Positions 9,075 through 18,172 of a stretch of 64,000 nucleotides of DNA are shown here, piece after piece. The stretch's first letter is position 1. Each line of letters begins with the position of its first letter. The notes beneath the pieces were generated by a model. That model was not told where the DNA came from. It saw only the letters and a program-made list of their open reading frames with translations, and made no database searches. Both the position numbers and the translations under genes were made by a program. Where the stretch lies: NCBI GenBank assembly GCA_963710495.1, contig CAVQAI010000011.1, positions 806,001 to 870,000 on the forward strand, read 5' to 3'. The DNA is from Bog-756 sp963710495. GTDB lineage: Bacteria > Actinomycetota > Acidimicrobiia > Acidimicrobiales > RAAP-2.

Positions 9075-11378
9075 ATGACCGACCCCACGGCGGTCAGGAC
9101 CGGGCAGCGGAGACGCCTCTCCGGTGGTGTTTGGGATGCAGGAACGGTGGGGACCGCCGTGGAGCTCGACTCCGCCCCTGACCCGGCGAGGGCCGCTCCG
9201 ACCACCGACGAGAGCCGGTTCATCAATCGCGAGCTCTCGTGGCTCGAGTTCGGCGCCCGGCTGCTGCAATTGTCGGAGGACGACCGGGTCCCGCTGTCCG
9301 AACGGGTCAAGTTCTTCTGCATCTTCTCCGAAGGGCTGGACGAGTTCTTCCAGGTCCGGGTGGCCGGCCTGGAGGACCAGATCGCGGCAGGCCTGCGCAC
9401 CCGCTCGCCTGACGGGCTGAGTCCCCACGACCAGTTGCGGGCCGTCGCCGCCCGGGTCGCCGAGCTGGTCGAATGGCAGAGCCGTCTCTTCCGTGAGCAG
9501 TTGACCCCCGCCCTGGCGGCAGCTGGGCTCAACCTGGCACCCTGGTCCACTCTCGACCGGGAGGATCTGGGCGACCTGACCGAGGTGTTCGACCGCCACA
9601 TCTTCCCCATCCTCACCCCGCTCGCCGTCGACCAGGCCCATCCCTTCCCCTACATCTCCGATCTGTCCCTCAACCTGGTGGTCCGGGTGGTCGACCCGGT
9701 GACCGGTGAGGAGCGGATCGCCCGAGTGAAGGTGCCACCGCTCCTGCCTCGATTCATCGTGCTGCCCGACGGCGTCCGTTTCGTTTCGGTCGAGCAGGTC
9801 ATCGCCGCCCATCTAGGCGCGCTCTTCCCGGACATGACCATCGCCGAGCACCACGCATTCAGGGTCACCCGGAACGCGGATGTCTCGGTGGACGAGGACG
9901 AGGCGGAGGATCTCCTGACCGCCGTCGAGCTCGAGCTGCGCCGCCGTCGCTTCGGCCAGGCCGTCCGTCTGGAAGTCGAGGCGGGCACGGCGCGCGACTT
10001 GCTGGCCATGCTGTGCGCCGAGGTCGACGTGCCCGAGGGCAATGTGTACGTGACCGACGTGCCCATGGACCCCGGCGGGCTGCGCCCCCTGGTGGAATTC
10101 GACCGGCCGGACCTGACCCCGCCGGGGAGCGCTCAGGTCACCTCGCCGCGCCTGGCCGCGGCGGTCGACCTGTTCTCGGTGCTGGCCGAGCACGACGTCT
10201 TGGTCCACCACCCCTACGAGTCCTTTGCCACCTCCGTCGAGGCCTTCGTGGCCGCCGCCGCCGACGACCCCGATGTCGTGGCCATCAAACAGACCCTCTA
10301 CCGCACCGGGGACGACAGCCCGGTGGTGGCCTCGCTGATCCGTGCCTCGCAAGTGGGCAAGCAGGTGACCGCCGTGGTCGAGCTCCAGGCCCGCTTCGAC
10401 GAGCAGGCCAACATCGCCTGGGCCCGGGCCCTCGAAGAGGCAGGAGTGCAGGTCATCTACGGTCTGGCCAGGCTGAAGACCCACGCCAAGATCTCCTTGG
10501 TGCTGCGGCGGGAGGGCGACCAGCTCCGGCGCTACAGCCACATCGGGACGGGCAACTACAACTCGCGGACCGCCCGGGCCTACGAGGACGTGGGATTGCT
10601 GACCGCCGCTCCGGAGGTCGGGGCCGACCTGGGCGAGCTGTTCAACCTGCTCACCGGTTCAGGGGAGCAACCGACGTTCCGCCGCCTGGTGGTCTCTCCG
10701 GTGTCGACCCGCTCTGCCCTGATCGAGGCCATCGACGAAGAGGCCCGGGCCGGCCCGCTCGGTCGGATCGTCCTCAAGACCAACGGCCTCACCGATCCGG
10801 CGGTCATCGACGCCCTGTACCGAGCTTCACAGGCCGGGACCGATGTCGACCTCATCGTGCGTGAGCGGTGCTGCCTGCGCCCCGGTGTGCCCGGGCTCTC
10901 CGACCGGATCTCGGTGCGCTCCATCGTCGGGCGCTACCTCGAGCACTCGCGCCTCTTCCGATTCGGAGGAGTGGGGGATCGCCCGCTCCGGGTGTGGATC
11001 GGATCTGCCGACCTCATGGAGCGCAACCTCGACCGGAGGGTGGAGGTGATCGTCCCCATCGATGATCCCGAGCTCCAGCTCAGGGTGGTGGACACGCTCG
11101 ACCAGGCCCTGCGGGACGAGGCCAACTCGTGGGTGCTCGGGCCGGATGCTGTCTGGACCCGCGTGGCCGGACCCGGGCCACTGGGCTTCAGCGTGCAGGA
11201 TCACCTCGAAGGGCAGGCTCTCGAATCCCTCCGCCAGCGCCACGACGGCTCGCGGAACCGACCCGGCGGCCTCCGGGTCGCGCCCGGAGCGACCCGTTCG
11301 GAACCAATTCGGCCGGCCGGCCCGCCGGCCAGCGCCCCCCCGCCGTGGTGGCGACGGGTGCGCCGGCGGGGACTCTGA
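9075..11378 (+). CDS. ppk: polyphosphate kinase 1
   Basis: Reversibly moves the terminal phosphate of ATP onto polyphosphate. From ATG 9075 it has 767 aa. It shows SRFINRELSWLEF at the start of the N domain, TPLAVDQAHPFP, KQTLYR, the phospho-His in LKTHAKISLVLRR (about residue 470), YSHIGTGNYN and the C2-domain motif RSIVGRYLEHSR. ATG 9036 is an in-frame alternative, but a TACCAT hexamer at 9033-9038 may be its promoter. The last 50 residues are a Pro/Arg-rich tail with no family match, and this tail overlaps the antisense membrane-protein gene (11188-11378). Confidence 0.96.
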   Translation: MTDPTAVRTGQRRRLSGGVWDAGTVGTAVELDSAPDPARAAPTTDESRFINRELSWLEFGARLLQLSEDDRVPLSERVKFFCIFSEGLDEFFQVRVAGLEDQIAAGLRTRSPDGLSPHDQLRAVAARVAELVEWQSRLFREQLTPALAAAGLNLAPWSTLDREDLGDLTEVFDRHIFPILTPLAVDQAHPFPYISDLSLNLVVRVVDPVTGEERIARVKVPPLLPRFIVLPDGVRFVSVEQVIAAHLGALFPDMTIAEHHAFRVTRNADVSVDEDEAEDLLTAVELELRRRRFGQAVRLEVEAGTARDLLAMLCAEVDVPEGNVYVTDVPMDPGGLRPLVEFDRPDLTPPGSAQVTSPRLAAAVDLFSVLAEHDVLVHHPYESFATSVEAFVAAAADDPDVVAIKQTLYRTGDDSPVVASLIRASQVGKQVTAVVELQARFDEQANIAWARALEEAGVQVIYGLARLKTHAKISLVLRREGDQLRRYSHIGTGNYNSRTARAYEDVGLLTAAPEVGADLGELFNLLTGSGEQPTFRRLVVSPVSTRSALIEAIDEEARAGPLGRIVLKTNGLTDPAVIDALYRASQAGTDVDLIVRERCCLRPGVPGLSDRISVRSIVGRYLEHSRLFRFGGVGDRPLRVWIGSADLMERNLDRRVEVIVPIDDPELQLRVVDTLDQALRDEANSWVLGPDAVWTRVAGPGPLGFSVQDHLEGQALESLRQRHDGSRNRPGGLRVAPGATRSEPIRPAGPPASAPPPWWRRVRRRGL

Positions 11379-12621
11379 TCGCGGGCCCGGCGTCGGCCGT
11401 CCCGCCCCGGATCGTCCCGGCGTGCGCCATCGCCACGTCCGGCATCGCCACGCTCGGCGTCCCGACCTCCTTCGCACCCCCTTGGACGATCCGGCGGTGG
11501 ATGAAGCGCTGGAAGCGCTGATAGACGGGGCGACGCTCGAACTCGAGGGAGGCGTAGGCCAGCCCTCCGAAGGGGATGGGCAGCCAGAAGTTCACGGCCC
11601 GGTAGGCCAGGACACCCGACAGGGCCGCGCCAGCCGTCGGTCCGAAGCCGGTGATCATCGACACCAGGACGAATTCGACGACGCCGAGGCCGGCGGGCGT
11701 GACCGGGATGGCGGCAATGATGTTGGCCAGGCCATAGGCCACGAGCAGATCGATGGGGGAGATGAAGTGACCGAAGGCGGCGACGAAGACCCACAGTGAT
11801 GCGGCGTCGAGCAACCAGTTGGCCGCCGCCCAGCCGATCGCCCGCCGGGTCAGCGAACGATTTTCGGTGAGGACGGCGAAGCGGGCCGCCAGCCGCTCGA
11901 CCAGGCTGGTGGTCCGATCGGCGTCGAGAAACCGGATGCGGCCGGCGACCCGACGGATGACACGGCTCGCCCGCTGCTGACCGCGGGTCAACAGATAGAA
12001 CAAGCCGCCGAAGGCGCCGAGCAGGACGACGCCGACACCCACCGCCACGAAGACCAGGATCGAGGCCGACTGCGATTGGCCGCCGTGATGGCTGGCCGGG
12101 GCATGGAAGCCGTGTGTCACCAGGAAGGCCACCAGCGAGAGCCAGAACATCACATTCAGCACGACCGCGGAGCCGATGCCCTGGGTGCCGAGAGCGAACC
12201 CGGCGTCCGAACCGGTTACCCCCGACTGGGTGAGCAGGCGGTACCCCAGTGCGGCGCCCGGTGCGGTCCCGCCCGGCGAGACGTGGCTGAGCGCCAGTGT
12301 CGACATGTTGATCCGGAACAAGCGGAAGCGCTTGGGCCCACCGGCCGGGAGGACGCTGTGGGTCAACTGGGTATAGGCGGCGAGGGCGCCGATCTCGAGG
12401 AGGAGGCCGATGGCCAGGTAGCCGAAGTGGATGTGGGCCAGCGAGTTGACCTCGGCCCGGTGACTGGCCAGCAGGGGTAGGGCCACGTAGAAGACGAACA
12501 GGAAGATGAGTACGGTGCCGACGCTCCAGCGCACCTCACGGTGGGCGAAAGGACCCTTGTGCCACCGGCGGCGGTGAATTTGGGACGCGTCGACCACAGG
12601 CCCGACCACCATGACCTCCAT
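11188..12621 (-). CDS. UPF0104/lysylphosphatidylglycerol synthase transmembrane-region family protein
   Basis: From the ATG at 12621 it has 477 aa. At least eight hydrophobic helices lie between residues 25 and 350, with family motifs ALSHVSPGGTAPGAALGYRL and VTPAGLGVVEFVLVSMITGFG. These flippase-like domains occur alone or fused to MprF-type transferases; no catalytic soluble domain is attached here, so a lipid or glycolipid handling role is inference. The C-terminal 100 residues are a low-complexity Ala/Gly/Arg tail encoded opposite the 3' end of ppk for about 190 bp. The frame is open up to 12771, but that extension would run over the facing gene start. Confidence 0.78.
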   Translation of the reverse strand: MEVMVVGPVVDASQIHRRRWHKGPFAHREVRWSVGTVLIFLFVFYVALPLLASHRAEVNSLAHIHFGYLAIGLLLEIGALAAYTQLTHSVLPAGGPKRFRLFRINMSTLALSHVSPGGTAPGAALGYRLLTQSGVTGSDAGFALGTQGIGSAVVLNVMFWLSLVAFLVTHGFHAPASHHGGQSQSASILVFVAVGVGVVLLGAFGGLFYLLTRGQQRASRVIRRVAGRIRFLDADRTTSLVERLAARFAVLTENRSLTRRAIGWAAANWLLDAASLWVFVAAFGHFISPIDLLVAYGLANIIAAIPVTPAGLGVVEFVLVSMITGFGPTAGAALSGVLAYRAVNFWLPIPFGGLAYASLEFERRPVYQRFQRFIHRRIVQGGAKEVGTPSVAMPDVAMAHAGTIRGGTADAGPAIRVPAGAPVATTAGGRWPAGRPAELVPNGSLRARPGGRRVGSASRRGAGGGIREPALRGDPAR

Positions 12622-12622
12622 G

Positions 12623-12652
12623 TTGACACGCCCGGGGCCGCGAACCTGACAT
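12623..12652 (+). promoter_or_regulatory. candidate promoter in the 40-bp divergent spacer
   Basis: A perfect TTGACA (12623-12628) is followed after 18 bases by TGACAT (12647-12652), 9 bases before the GTG at 12662. The -35 is excellent and the -10 weak. The opposite gene starts only 41 bp away, so its promoter must overlap this one. Confidence 0.35.
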
Positions 12653-12661
12653 GCTGGCGGC

Positions 12662-14215
12662 GTGGTGGAACCGGTTAGGAAGGCACCGGGCGACGACACC
12701 CTGACCGGGTTGGAACCCGAGGGCGGGGAGAACGGCGACCATCGCGGGGCCGTCCCGGTGCGCCACGCCACCGATCAGGAGGAGCCGGACCCGGTGAGCC
12801 GTGTCACCGGTCGCCACCAAGGCGAGCCGGTCACTCATGTCACCACCGGCGAGCCGGCCACGGTGGTCAGCGAGACGGCGTCCGAACGTCTCGACCGCGA
12901 CATCGGGCCCGACGCACCCCGACGGGACCGCCTCTTCGCGGCGGCATCGGCCAAGGGCGTTCCGCTGCGCACCATCCTGGCCATCGACGCCGTGGTCATC
13001 GCCACCTGGGTGCTGTACCGACTCATCGGTCGCCTGCGCGAGATCATCCTCTGGGTCTTCATCGCCGCCTTCATCGCCCTGGTCCTCAATCCCGTGGTCC
13101 ATTTCCTGCAGCAGCATCGGTTCCGCCGGGGCACTGCCGTCGGCGTCGTCTTCGCCGGCGCCGTCCTGGCCTTCATCGGACTCCTCGGTCTGTTCGGCTA
13201 CCCGCTCGTCAACTCCCTCACCCACGTGGCCAAGAGCCTGCCCACCATGGTCCAACAGCTGCAGAAGGGCCACGGCTGGTTGGCCCACACCCTCCAGCGC
13301 TTCCACCTGCTGTCCTGGGTCCAGAAGAACGCGCCCAAGCTGGAGGCGGCGGCGCACAACCTGAGCAAGCCGGCGCTGGCCGAGGGCACGAACCTGGGGA
13401 AGGCCGTGTTCGGGACCATCCTCTCGCTGACCACCATCGGCTTCCTGTCCTTGTTCATGCTCCTCGAGGCACCCAACCTACGACGGAGCTTCCTCGGGAC
13501 CTTGCGGTCCGACCGGCGCCAGGTGGTCGAGGACATCGCTCATCAGGTGTCGCGACAGGTCACCTCGTACGTGCTCGGCACGATCGCCCTCTCCCTGATG
13601 TTCGGCGTGGTCATCCTGGTCACCCTCCTCATCCTGGGGGTGCCCTTCGCGCTGCTCATCGGGTTGTGGGTGGCGCTGGTGGCGATGATCCCACTGGTCG
13701 GCGGCCTCATCGCCGCGGTGCCGAGCGTGCTCATCGCCCTGCTCCATTCCCCGACCGACGGATTGGTCGTGGCCATCGTGTTCGTGGGGTTCCAGCTGGT
13801 CGAGAACCACTTCATCTATCCGGTGGTCATGAGCCGGTCCGTGCGTATGAACCCTCTGTGGGTGTTGGTCGCCGTGCTCGTCGGGGCCAACCTGGGTGGC
13901 GTGTTCGGGTCGACCCTCGGGGCGCTGACCGGGGCGCTGGTCGCCATCCCGGTCGGCGGTGCCGTCCAGGTCACGTTCCGCGAGATCTGGGGCCGCACCC
14001 GGGCCGTCGGGCCCACGGCCGAGCTTGCCGGTGTCGGGGGCGCCACCGGTGTCGCCGCCGATCCGTCCGGACACGAAAGTCCGGCTGGCAACGCCACGCG
14101 ACCGGTCGACGACGCCCTGCCGCCCGACGGCCAACCCGCACCGACTTCCGGGCTCGCCCCGCCCGTCGGCAGCCCGACCTCGGCTGCCGATCCCACGCCC
14201 CCGGCCCCTCGTTGA
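12662..14215 (+). CDS. AI-2E transporter (PerM/YdiK) family membrane protein
   Basis: 517 aa. After a disordered N-terminal region (1-95) come two helices around AAFIALVLNPVVHFL, a long periplasmic helical segment, and then the conserved cluster GVPFALLIGLWVALVAMIP followed by VGFQLVENHFIYPVVMSRSV, which is diagnostic of the family. About eight membrane helices. Members include AI-2 exporters, sodium/proton antiporters and proteins of unknown substrate, so no substrate is assigned. The C-terminal 65 residues are Pro/Ala-rich. GTG 12662 is the furthest upstream start and sits just after the TTGACA/TGACAT pair; a later start within the disordered region cannot be excluded. Confidence 0.85.
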   Translation: MVEPVRKAPGDDTLTGLEPEGGENGDHRGAVPVRHATDQEEPDPVSRVTGRHQGEPVTHVTTGEPATVVSETASERLDRDIGPDAPRRDRLFAAASAKGVPLRTILAIDAVVIATWVLYRLIGRLREIILWVFIAAFIALVLNPVVHFLQQHRFRRGTAVGVVFAGAVLAFIGLLGLFGYPLVNSLTHVAKSLPTMVQQLQKGHGWLAHTLQRFHLLSWVQKNAPKLEAAAHNLSKPALAEGTNLGKAVFGTILSLTTIGFLSLFMLLEAPNLRRSFLGTLRSDRRQVVEDIAHQVSRQVTSYVLGTIALSLMFGVVILVTLLILGVPFALLIGLWVALVAMIPLVGGLIAAVPSVLIALLHSPTDGLVVAIVFVGFQLVENHFIYPVVMSRSVRMNPLWVLVAVLVGANLGGVFGSTLGALTGALVAIPVGGAVQVTFREIWGRTRAVGPTAELAGVGGATGVAADPSGHESPAGNATRPVDDALPPDGQPAPTSGLAPPVGSPTSAADPTPPAPR

Positions 14216-14283
14216 CCTGCTCCTGCCCGGCAGGCTTCGGCTCGTTTCGGGGACGCTGGAGCCCGCCTGGACGGTTGGACCGA

Positions 14284-14300
14284 GCCTGTGGCTGACAGGC
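14284..14300 (+). terminator. short hairpin after the AI-2E-family gene
   Basis: GCCTGT-GGCTG-ACAGGC makes a 6-bp stem with a 5-base loop, 70 bp after the stop. No U-run follows, so termination is only possible. Confidence 0.25.
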
Positions 14301-14342
14301 GCAGCCGACCATGCCGACCGCCTGGTCAGGGGAACTCTCTCG

Positions 14343-14348
14343 TAAGCT
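14343..14348 (+). promoter_or_regulatory. -10 element of the mannosyltransferase operon (leaderless)
   Basis: TAAGCT is followed by 6 bases and ATG 14355. It would drive the mannosyltransferase, response regulator, sensor kinase and hydrolase genes as one unit. Confidence 0.45.
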
Positions 14349-14354
14349 AAGCGG

Positions 14355-15098
14355 ATGGACGTGCTGGTGGTCCTGCCCACCTACAACGAGTCCGAGAACA
14401 TCGACCGCGTTCTCCGCCGCATCCGGCGCACCCTGGCTTCGGCCACCGTGCTGGTCGTTGACGACGGCAGCCCCGACGGAACGGCGGACATCGCCGAGCG
14501 GGTGGGCAAGGAGCTCGGGAACATCGAGGTGATGCGGCGCCACCAGAAATCCGGACTCGGGAGCGCCTACCGGGCGGGGTTCCGGTGGGGGCTGGACCGT
14601 CATTTCGACGCTTGTGTCGAGATGGACGCCGACCTGTCGCACCAGCCCGAGGCATTGCCCGACCTCGTCGGAGCCCTCGGCTCCGGTTGCGAGCTGGCCG
14701 TGGGCTCCCGGTACGTTCCCGGGGGCGTCATCCCCAACTGGGCCTGGCACCGGCGCCTGCTCTCCCGCGGCGGGAACGTGTACGCCTCGGCGCTCCTGGA
14801 TCTCGGCGTGGCCGACTCGACGTCGGGCTTCCGGGCCTACGCCGCGTCGGTGCTGAGCCGGATCGACCTCGACCTCATCCGGGCGGACGGCTACGGGTTC
14901 CAGATCGAGATGACCTATCAGGCCAAGCGGGCCGGGGCCGCCATCACCGAAGTGCCGATCCGATTCGTCGACCGGGTCGACGGCCAGTCCAAGATGTCCA
15001 CCTACATCGTGGTCGAGGCCTTCGCTCTGGTGACCTGGTGGGGGTTGCAACGGCTGGCCCACGGGCTCCGGAGCCGGCCCCAGCCCGCCCCGACGTGA
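14355..15098 (+). CDS. polyprenol-phosphate mannosyltransferase (GT2, DPM1-like)
   Basis: 247 aa GT-A glycosyltransferase. It shows VVLPTYNESENI, VVDDGSPDGTAD, the metal-binding MDADLSH motif, SRYVPGG and the DSTSGFRAY motif typical of Dpm1/Ppm1. It makes polyprenyl-phosphate-mannose (or a related sugar) used for lipoglycan and protein mannosylation outside the cell. There are no C-terminal membrane helices, so it is the catalytic domain only, unlike the fused Ppm1 of Mycobacterium. The stop overlaps the ATG of the response regulator by 1 bp. Confidence 0.9.
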   Translation: MDVLVVLPTYNESENIDRVLRRIRRTLASATVLVVDDGSPDGTADIAERVGKELGNIEVMRRHQKSGLGSAYRAGFRWGLDRHFDACVEMDADLSHQPEALPDLVGALGSGCELAVGSRYVPGGVIPNWAWHRRLLSRGGNVYASALLDLGVADSTSGFRAYAASVLSRIDLDLIRADGYGFQIEMTYQAKRAGAAITEVPIRFVDRVDGQSKMSTYIVVEAFALVTWWGLQRLAHGLRSRPQPAPT

Positions 15099-15805
15099 TG
15101 GCCCGACCGGGCCCCGGCGCCGGTCGCATCCTGGTCGTCGACGACGAGCCGTACATCACCGACGTGGTCAACGCCGCGTTGCGCTTCGAAGGCTTCCTGA
15201 GCGATGAGGCATCGACCGGAGCGCAAGCCCTCGAGAAGGCGCGCGCCGGGCCCTACGACCTCATCGTGCTCGATGTCATGCTGCCCGACGTCGAGGGGTT
15301 CGAGGTCTGCCGCCGGCTGCGGAGCTGGGGGATCTCCACCCCGGTGCTCTTCCTCAGCGCCCGCGATTCGACCGCCGACAAGCTCGTCGGCTTGGCCGAA
15401 GGAGACGACTATGTGACGAAGCCGTTCAGCCCGGACGAGCTGGTCGCCCGGGTCCGGGCGGTGTTGCGCCGGAGCTCCCCCGACGGACAACAGCTCACCA
15501 AGGGACGCATCGGCTTCCGCGACCTGGTCATGGACACCGCCACGCACGAAGTGTGGCGCGGTGAGCACCGCATCGAGCTCACCGCCACCGAGTTCAACCT
15601 GCTCAGATATCTGGTGCTCCACAGTCGGCAGGTCTTGTCCAAAGCGCAGATCCTCGCCGCCGTCTGGGAGGACGGCTTCACCGGCGATTCCAACATCGTC
15701 GAGATCTACGTCTCGTACCTGCGCAAGAAGATCGACAGCTATGACCCGCCGCTCATCCACACCATCCGGCGGGTCGGCTACAGCCTGCGGGAACCCCAAC
15801 AGTGA
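15098..15805 (+). CDS. OmpR-family response regulator
   Basis: 235 aa. The receiver domain carries the acidic pair in VVDDEPYITD, the phospho-acceptor Asp in LIVLDVMLPD and the Lys in YVTKPFSPDE. The C-terminal winged-helix domain has LTATEFNLLRYLV and VEIYVSYLRKKID. It is most like the TcrX/PrrA/MprA group of actinobacterial regulators. The start ATG overlaps the upstream stop and its own stop overlaps the kinase start by 4 bp, so regulator and kinase are translated together. Its targets are unknown; the link with the mannosyltransferase suggests envelope control (inference). Confidence 0.94.
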   Translation: MARPGPGAGRILVVDDEPYITDVVNAALRFEGFLSDEASTGAQALEKARAGPYDLIVLDVMLPDVEGFEVCRRLRSWGISTPVLFLSARDSTADKLVGLAEGDDYVTKPFSPDELVARVRAVLRRSSPDGQQLTKGRIGFRDLVMDTATHEVWRGEHRIELTATEFNLLRYLVLHSRQVLSKAQILAAVWEDGFTGDSNIVEIYVSYLRKKIDSYDPPLIHTIRRVGYSLREPQQ

Positions 15806-17358
15806 GGCTCCGCCGACGCCTCATCGTCAGCATGATCGCGGCGGTGGCAGTCGGTCTCGCCGCCGTCGATCTGATCACGCTCACCTCGCTGCACTCCTAC
15901 CTGTACGGCCGGGTCGATGACCAGCTCAACGCGGCGTCCCGCCAGTTGACCCCGTTCATCGCCCGGGAAGAGATACGCGGGCTGGTGGTCACCCAGCCCA
16001 CCATCGAGTCGAGGGTCAGCCCCGAGATCTACCTGGAGCTCCTCGACCAGAACGGCAAGGTCATCCTGGCCCGCCCGTCGCGCACCTCCTACCAGAACGA
16101 CCCGGCCCCGAAACTGCCCACCCCGTTGCCGGAGCACGCCCTTCCCGACCCGGACGTCCCCGGCCAGAGCGCCCAGATCTACCACCCACGCTCGGGGTCC
16201 ATCACGGTCGGCTCGACCGCCGACGGCGCGCCGAACTACCGCCTGCAGGCGACCGCGCTACCCGGGGAAACCCTCGTGGTGGCCACGCCACTGGGGTCGG
16301 TCGATGCCACCTTGCGCTCACTGCGCAACATCGAGCTGGCCGTGTCGCTCGGCCTGTTGGTCGCGCTCTTCGTCCTGATGACCGTTCTCATCCGGATCGG
16401 TCTGCGGCCACTCGAAGACATGACGAGGGAGGCGGACGCCATTGCCGCCGGTGACCTCACCCGCCGGCTCCAGCCGACGGAGGGCGAAGGTGAGGTGGCT
16501 CGGCTCGGCCGGGCCCTCAACGCCATGCTGGCCCAGATCGAGACGGCCCTGGCCCAGCGGGCCGAGTCCGAAGAACGCCTGCGCAGCTTTCTGGCCGACG
16601 CCTCGCACGAGCTGCGGACTCCTCTCACGTCCATCCGGGGCTATGCCGAGCTCCTCCGCCGTGAGGTGCTCGAGGACCGATCCAGCCGGGACCGAGCCCT
16701 GTCCCGTATCGAGCGGGAGGCCGCCCGGATGGGAGCGCTCGTCGGGGACCTGGCCGTCCTGGCCCGAGAAGGAGAGGGCCCCGAGCCGATCTGGGAACGG
16801 GTGGACCTGGTGGCGGTGGCCGCTGACGCCGTCGCCGACGCCCGGGCCCTCGATCCGGGCCGTCCCATCGAGCTGAGCGCCGAGGGAGCGGTGGCCGTTT
16901 CCGGTGAGAGCGCCCGACTGGAACAGCTCGTCCACAACCTGGTCGGGAACGCCCTGGCCCACACCCCGGCCGGCACTCCGGTCAAGGTGCGGGTGGCCAC
17001 ACAGGGCGGAGAGGCGGTGCTGGAGGTCGAAGACCTCGGTCCGGGGATGGGCGCCGAGCAGGCCGCTCTGGTGTTCGACCGCTTCTACCGGGGCGGCACC
17101 AGCCGCCTCGACGGAGGCTCGGGCCTCGGCCTGTTCATCGTCGCCCGCCTGGCCCACACGTTCGGGGGCCGGGTCTCGGTCGACACCGAAATCGGTCGGG
17201 GCTCGACCTTCCGAGTCGTGCTGCCCCTCTACGATGCGAACGACGGTCGGACGGCGCCGGGCCAAGACGGCGTGCCGGCCGGCGACATGGAGCGGGACAG
17301 CGACGGCGCGCCGGGGCCCGACACGGCAAAGGAGCGTGAGGATGCTGGCGTGGATTGA
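15802..17358 (+). CDS. membrane sensor histidine kinase
   Basis: 518 aa. Two membrane helices (about residues 9-30 and 172-195) flank an extracellular sensor region. HAMP follows (DMTREADAIAAGDLTRRL), then the HisKA box with the phospho-His in ASHELRTPLTSIRGY, and the ATPase domain with N box LVHNLVGNALAHT, G1 DLGPGMG and G2 GGSGLGLFIV. It is the partner of the overlapping response regulator. The signal is not known. Its 3' end overlaps the hydrolase start by 17 bp. Confidence 0.94.
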   Translation: MRLRRRLIVSMIAAVAVGLAAVDLITLTSLHSYLYGRVDDQLNAASRQLTPFIAREEIRGLVVTQPTIESRVSPEIYLELLDQNGKVILARPSRTSYQNDPAPKLPTPLPEHALPDPDVPGQSAQIYHPRSGSITVGSTADGAPNYRLQATALPGETLVVATPLGSVDATLRSLRNIELAVSLGLLVALFVLMTVLIRIGLRPLEDMTREADAIAAGDLTRRLQPTEGEGEVARLGRALNAMLAQIETALAQRAESEERLRSFLADASHELRTPLTSIRGYAELLRREVLEDRSSRDRALSRIEREAARMGALVGDLAVLAREGEGPEPIWERVDLVAVAADAVADARALDPGRPIELSAEGAVAVSGESARLEQLVHNLVGNALAHTPAGTPVKVRVATQGGEAVLEVEDLGPGMGAEQAALVFDRFYRGGTSRLDGGSGLGLFIVARLAHTFGGRVSVDTEIGRGSTFRVVLPLYDANDGRTAPGQDGVPAGDMERDSDGAPGPDTAKEREDAGVD

Positions 17359-18172
17359 ACGGGGCTCGGGGCCGCCGCTCCTGTTCCTCCACGGCCAGCC
17401 GGGCACCGGTGCATCCTGGGATCCGGTGACGGCGCGGCTCGAGTCCGAGTTCCGGGTTCTCGCCCCGGACCGGATCGGCTACGGGTCCTCGCCGGGCGAA
17501 GCCGTCGGGCTGGCGGCCAACGCCGAAGTCATGGCCGAGTTCCTGAGGGAGCGTGAGGCCGTTCCGGCGACCGTGGTGGCCCACAGTTGGTCGGGGGGCG
17601 TGGCGGTGCTGCTGGCCAGCCGGTACCCGGGCCTGATCGAGAGCCTGGTGCTGGTCGGAGCGGCATGCACGCCCGACAGCATCGGCACCCTCGACCGGTG
17701 GCTGACCCTGCCGGTGCTGGGTGAGGCCCTGACGGTGACCGGCCTGGCCGGCATCGGGTCCATCCTGCCGGGGGTCAGGCGGCTGGTCCTCCCGCTCGTC
17801 CCCACCGGGGTGCGGGACCGGGTGGCCGCCGCCCTGCCCGATCGGAGTGTCATGGCCGGAGCCCGTGGCGCCCTCGGGCGCCACCGGCGGTCGTTCATGA
17901 TCGAGCAACAGGCGTTGGTCGACGAGCTCCCGGCGGTGACCGACGCCCTCGGGTCACTCCGCCTCCCGGTGGCCGTGGTCTGCGGCGAATGGGATCTGGT
18001 GGTCCCGCCCCGGGCGGCAGCCAGCCTGGCCAGTGCCGTGCCCGGGGCGCGGCTGACGGTCGTCCCCCGGGCCGGTCATTTCGTGGCTCGTGACGACCCC
18101 GGTGTGCTGGCTGCGGTCATCCGTGACACGGCCCGGCCGGCTGGCTCGAGCGGTGGCGCAGCCGTCACCTGA
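17342..18172 (+). CDS. alpha/beta hydrolase
   Basis: 276 aa from ATG 17342 (GTG 17336 is an alternative; AAAGGAG lies just upstream). Alpha/beta hydrolase fold with the oxyanion-hole HGQPG, the nucleophile Ser in AHSWSGGVA, the acid Asp in GEWDLVVPP and the His in RAGHFV. It resembles haloalkane dehalogenase/epoxide hydrolase-like esterases; the substrate cannot be told. The last gene of the forward operon, it ends 8 bp inside the 3' end of the convergent menF. Confidence 0.85.
   Translation: MLAWIERGSGPPLLFLHGQPGTGASWDPVTARLESEFRVLAPDRIGYGSSPGEAVGLAANAEVMAEFLREREAVPATVVAHSWSGGVAVLLASRYPGLIESLVLVGAACTPDSIGTLDRWLTLPVLGEALTVTGLAGIGSILPGVRRLVLPLVPTGVRDRVAAALPDRSVMAGARGALGRHRRSFMIEQQALVDELPAVTDALGSLRLPVAVVCGEWDLVVPPRAAASLASAVPGARLTVVPRAGHFVARDDPGVLAAVIRDTARPAGSSGGAAVT

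Noticed and set aside
7474..9078. 534-codon forward frame over the reverse SEDS gene
   Set aside because: Composition is a shadow of the opposite strand; the reverse frame has complete SEDS motifs and membrane helices.
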